From Chloroflexi bacterium RBG_16_57_11 (lineage in GTDB: Bacteria; Chloroflexota; Anaerolineae; Anaerolineales; UBA4823): a DNA stretch of 7,085 nt. The stretch spans positions 36,342 to 43,426 of the forward strand of contig MGNS01000058.1 in the NCBI GenBank assembly GCA_001795165.1. The letters are read 5' to 3'. The notes beneath the pieces were generated by a model. The model made no database searches and was not told where the DNA came from. It worked only from the letters and a program-made list of their open reading frames with translations. Shown here piece by piece: positions 5,607-7,085 of this stretch. Every line of letters begins with the position of its first letter. The first letter of the stretch is position 1. The position numbers and the translations under genes were made by a program.

Positions 5607-6074
5607 TCAAGCCCAGGCGGCAGCCAGTTGCACTCGGGTGTACGCCAGGCGCTCCATCAGCGCTTTGGCGATCTGATGCATAATGATGCACCCCATTTTG
5701 TGGTTCTCCTCGCTCATCTTACGAAGCGAAACTGCATCGATCTTTACATATCGAGACGGCTTGGCGGTGCGAGCGCAAGCATTCAAGATGAACGGATCCA
5801 GCATCGAGCTAATCGAAAATATCTCGCCCGGATTTACTTCGCCGACCAGGAATTCCTTCCTTATTTTTGGATGATACTCCTCTTCAGATGTGTAGTAAAG
5901 GTCGATACTGCCCTCCAGCAGTAAATACAACGCCTCAGCCGGCTGGTGTTCTTGGAAGAGGGTCACTCCAGCATCCGCTGAAAATTCGTCAGCGATCATT
6001 GCGATCTCGTACAAGTCAGCTTCTGCCAGCTTTCCAAAAAAGGAATATCTACGCAACAGCTCGGGTGATATCAT
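5607..6074 (-). CDS. Stand-alone cyclic-nucleotide-binding-fold protein
   Basis: The 155-aa protein is a single Crp-type cNMP-binding domain with no DNA-binding helix-turn-helix, so it is not a transcription factor by itself. The N-terminal LLRRYSFFGKLAEADLYEIA (6-25) fits the helical bundle; GVTLFQEHQPAEALYLLLEGSIDLYY (36-61) is the typical beta-roll; then PGEIFSISSM (82-91) replaces the phosphate-binding cassette, and a long C-helix ends the protein. By my alignment to Crp the conserved Glu of GExFGE is Ile and the phosphate-binding Arg is Phe or a nearby hydrophobic, so ordinary cAMP binding is doubtful. Its ATG overlaps the maturation protease stop (6071-6074) and has a strong AAGGAGG site 6 nt upstream. 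It probably relays a signal to a partner protein, perhaps the GNAT encoded next. The fold is firm; the ligand is unknown. Confidence 0.9.
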   Translation of the reverse strand: MISPELLRRYSFFGKLAEADLYEIAMIADEFSADAGVTLFQEHQPAEALYLLLEGSIDLYYTSEEEYHPKIRKEFLVGEVNPGEIFSISSMLDPFILNACARTAKPSRYVKIDAVSLRKMSEENHKMGCIIMHQIAKALMERLAYTRVQLAAAWA

Positions 6075-6616
6075 GGTGGGCCTCCTTGGCGGATTATATC
6101 AAGAACCATTTGTTCGGCGGGGGTAATTGCCGCGGCGACTTCCGGGGACAACTCTTCGGAGAAATTATAAACCTGTTCGGTTTCTACCGCCACGATTATG
6201 ATCATTTCCGGAAGGGACGCTCCCATCGAGCGGCCCACGGCAATAGCTGTTTTGAGCGAGGTATCGTGGGCGGCTGTAGTGTGTCCGGCAGCGTGGTCGG
6301 GCAATGCTTCCAAAGGGAAGCAAGCCAGCGTACCAGGCGGATGCTGGCGGGTGGTGATGGCGTCGATGATGATCGCACGCTGGTAACCCACCAACCGTTC
6401 CATCAGGCTAAGCCCTCCCAATGCCAGGCAGTCCACCTCCAGGTCAGCAGCACCTTCCAATCCTGCTACCAGGCGCGCCTGCACGCGCTCGGCAATGCGC
6501 CAGCCCACCCCGTCGTCACCCAGGATCGGATTTCCCAGACCGACGATTAAGGTCTTTGGCTGGGTGAAGCCCGCATCTGGTTGCAGGCTCCGCCCAGAGG
6601 ATGGATTGGATGTCAT
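6071..6616 (-). CDS. [NiFe] hydrogenase maturation protease (HyaD/HybD/HycI family)
   Basis: This 181-aa endopeptidase removes the C-terminal tail of the hydrogenase large subunit once nickel is in place. Family motifs are GLGNPILGDDGVG (26-38), the central CLALGGLSLMERLVGYQRAIIIDA (63-86) and AHDTSL (116-121). By comparison with HybD, the nickel-sensing ligands should be Asp35, Asp85 and His117, all present. The first 18 or so residues (PSSGRSLQPDAG) are an extra, probably disordered N-terminus; no alternative start nearer the core is visible. The gene starts 1 nt after the stop of the large-subunit gene with only a weak ribosome binding site, so it is translationally coupled to its substrate. 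It acts in the cytoplasm. A dedicated protease for the adjacent hydrogenase is the most likely reading. Confidence 0.94.
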   Translation of the reverse strand: MTSNPSSGRSLQPDAGFTQPKTLIVGLGNPILGDDGVGWRIAERVQARLVAGLEGAADLEVDCLALGGLSLMERLVGYQRAIIIDAITTRQHPPGTLACFPLEALPDHAAGHTTAAHDTSLKTAIAVGRSMGASLPEMIIIVAVETEQVYNFSEELSPEVAAAITPAEQMVLDIIRQGGPP

Positions 6617-6617
6617 T

Positions 6618-7085
6618 TCAGCAGAATTGCTTCAAAACCTCGACCGGATTGCCGTCTATGTCGCGGATTGTGACTTCCAGCGGCATCTGTCCGGGTAAAG
6701 AGTGGGTGGCGCAGCCGAAACACGGATCATATGCCCGGAAGGCCATCTCGACCATGTTCAACAGGCCTTCGTTGACCACCGTGCCTTGCTTGATGAGGTT
6801 TTGGGCGGCTTTCTTGATCGACATGCTGATCGGGGCGTAGTTGTTGGTAGTGCCCACAATCAGGTTGACTTCCGTCAGGATGCCTCGCTCATCGGTCTTG
6901 TAGTGGTGGGTGAGTGTGCCGCGTGGCGCTTCCACGATGCCAACGCCCTCGCTGGGTTTTTCAGTCGGTACAGCGTGGAAGTTGGGCGAGGGGATCTCCG
7001 GATCGGTCGCCAGCTCGACAATGCGCTCGGCGGCGTAGAGCAGCTCGATCAGCCGCGCCCAGTGGATAGCCAGTCGCTGGTGCAC
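6618..7085 (-). CDS. [NiFe] hydrogenase large (alpha) subunit, C-terminal part
   Basis: The frame enters from the right edge; the first visible codon is an internal GTG, so only the last 155 residues are present. This subunit carries the Ni-Fe active site. Seen: EAPRGTLTHHY (52-62 of the visible part), a conserved active-site loop, TTNNYAPI (79-86), and the C-terminal nickel ligands in DPCFGCATH (120-128, Cys122 and Cys125). The 27 residues after His128 (SLPGQMPLEVTIRDI and on) form the tail cut off by the maturation protease encoded immediately downstream. The motif resembles group 3 (cytosolic, NAD(P)- or F420-linked, or heterodisulfide-associated) enzymes more than membrane uptake hydrogenases, but the N-terminal half is needed to assign the subgroup. 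The partner subunits must lie beyond the window. Confidence 0.95.
   Translation of the reverse strand: MHQRLAIHWARLIELLYAAERIVELATDPEIPSPNFHAVPTEKPSEGVGIVEAPRGTLTHHYKTDERGILTEVNLIVGTTNNYAPISMSIKKAAQNLIKQGTVVNEGLLNMVEMAFRAYDPCFGCATHSLPGQMPLEVTIRDIDGNPVEVLKQFC

Noticed and set aside
5867..6550. 227-aa plus-strand ORF opposite the maturation protease and cNMP-fold genes
   Set aside because: It is antisense to two genes with clear family motifs, its translation has low-complexity, unnatural composition and there is no ribosome binding site.

Overview
The window looks like ordinary chromosomal DNA of a free-living, probably anaerobic bacterium. My best guess is Chloroflexota (Anaerolineae-like), because a DUF166 gene, a group-3-like [NiFe] hydrogenase and an ECF sigma factor with a membrane-protein partner occur together. 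That placement is an inference from remembered family distributions, not something the sequence proves. The DNA is moderately GC-rich and densely coded. There is no RNA gene, insertion sequence, CRISPR array or phage gene.

Layout, left to right. (1) Positions 2-1751, plus strand: a three-gene operon with the end of an ECF-type sigma-70 factor, a DegV/FakB fatty-acid-binding protein that overlaps it, and a small membrane protein that could be the cognate anti-sigma factor. (2) Positions 1808-2955, minus strand: a small helical protein of unknown function, translationally coupled (ATGA overlap) to a DUF166 protein with conserved-looking Cys/His motifs. (3) Positions 2956-3179: a divergent intergenic region with a good sigma-70 promoter reading right. 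(4) Positions 3180-4991, plus strand: a patatin-like phospholipase, a two-helix membrane protein and an alpha/beta-hydrolase esterase, tightly packed as a lipid/ester hydrolase operon. (5) Positions 7085-4988, minus strand: the C-terminal part of a [NiFe] hydrogenase large subunit, its dedicated maturation protease, a stand-alone cyclic-nucleotide-binding-fold protein and a GNAT acetyltransferase. The first three are joined by 1-nt spacing or a 4-nt overlap, and the GNAT follows after 52 nt.

How the genes may work together: the hydrogenase subunit carries the C-terminal DPCxxCxTH motif and a tail that the neighbouring protease should remove after nickel insertion. The cNMP-fold protein followed by a GNAT has the same order as the domains of the mycobacterial cAMP-regulated lysine acetyltransferase (Mt-Pat/Rv0998), but split into two genes and placed in a hydrogenase operon. 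The cNMP pocket has lost its canonical Glu and Arg, so if it senses a ligand it is probably not bound in the usual cAMP manner. This possible hydrogenase-linked acetylation switch is the most interesting point of the window. The DUF166 pair and the sigma-DegV-membrane protein operon come next.
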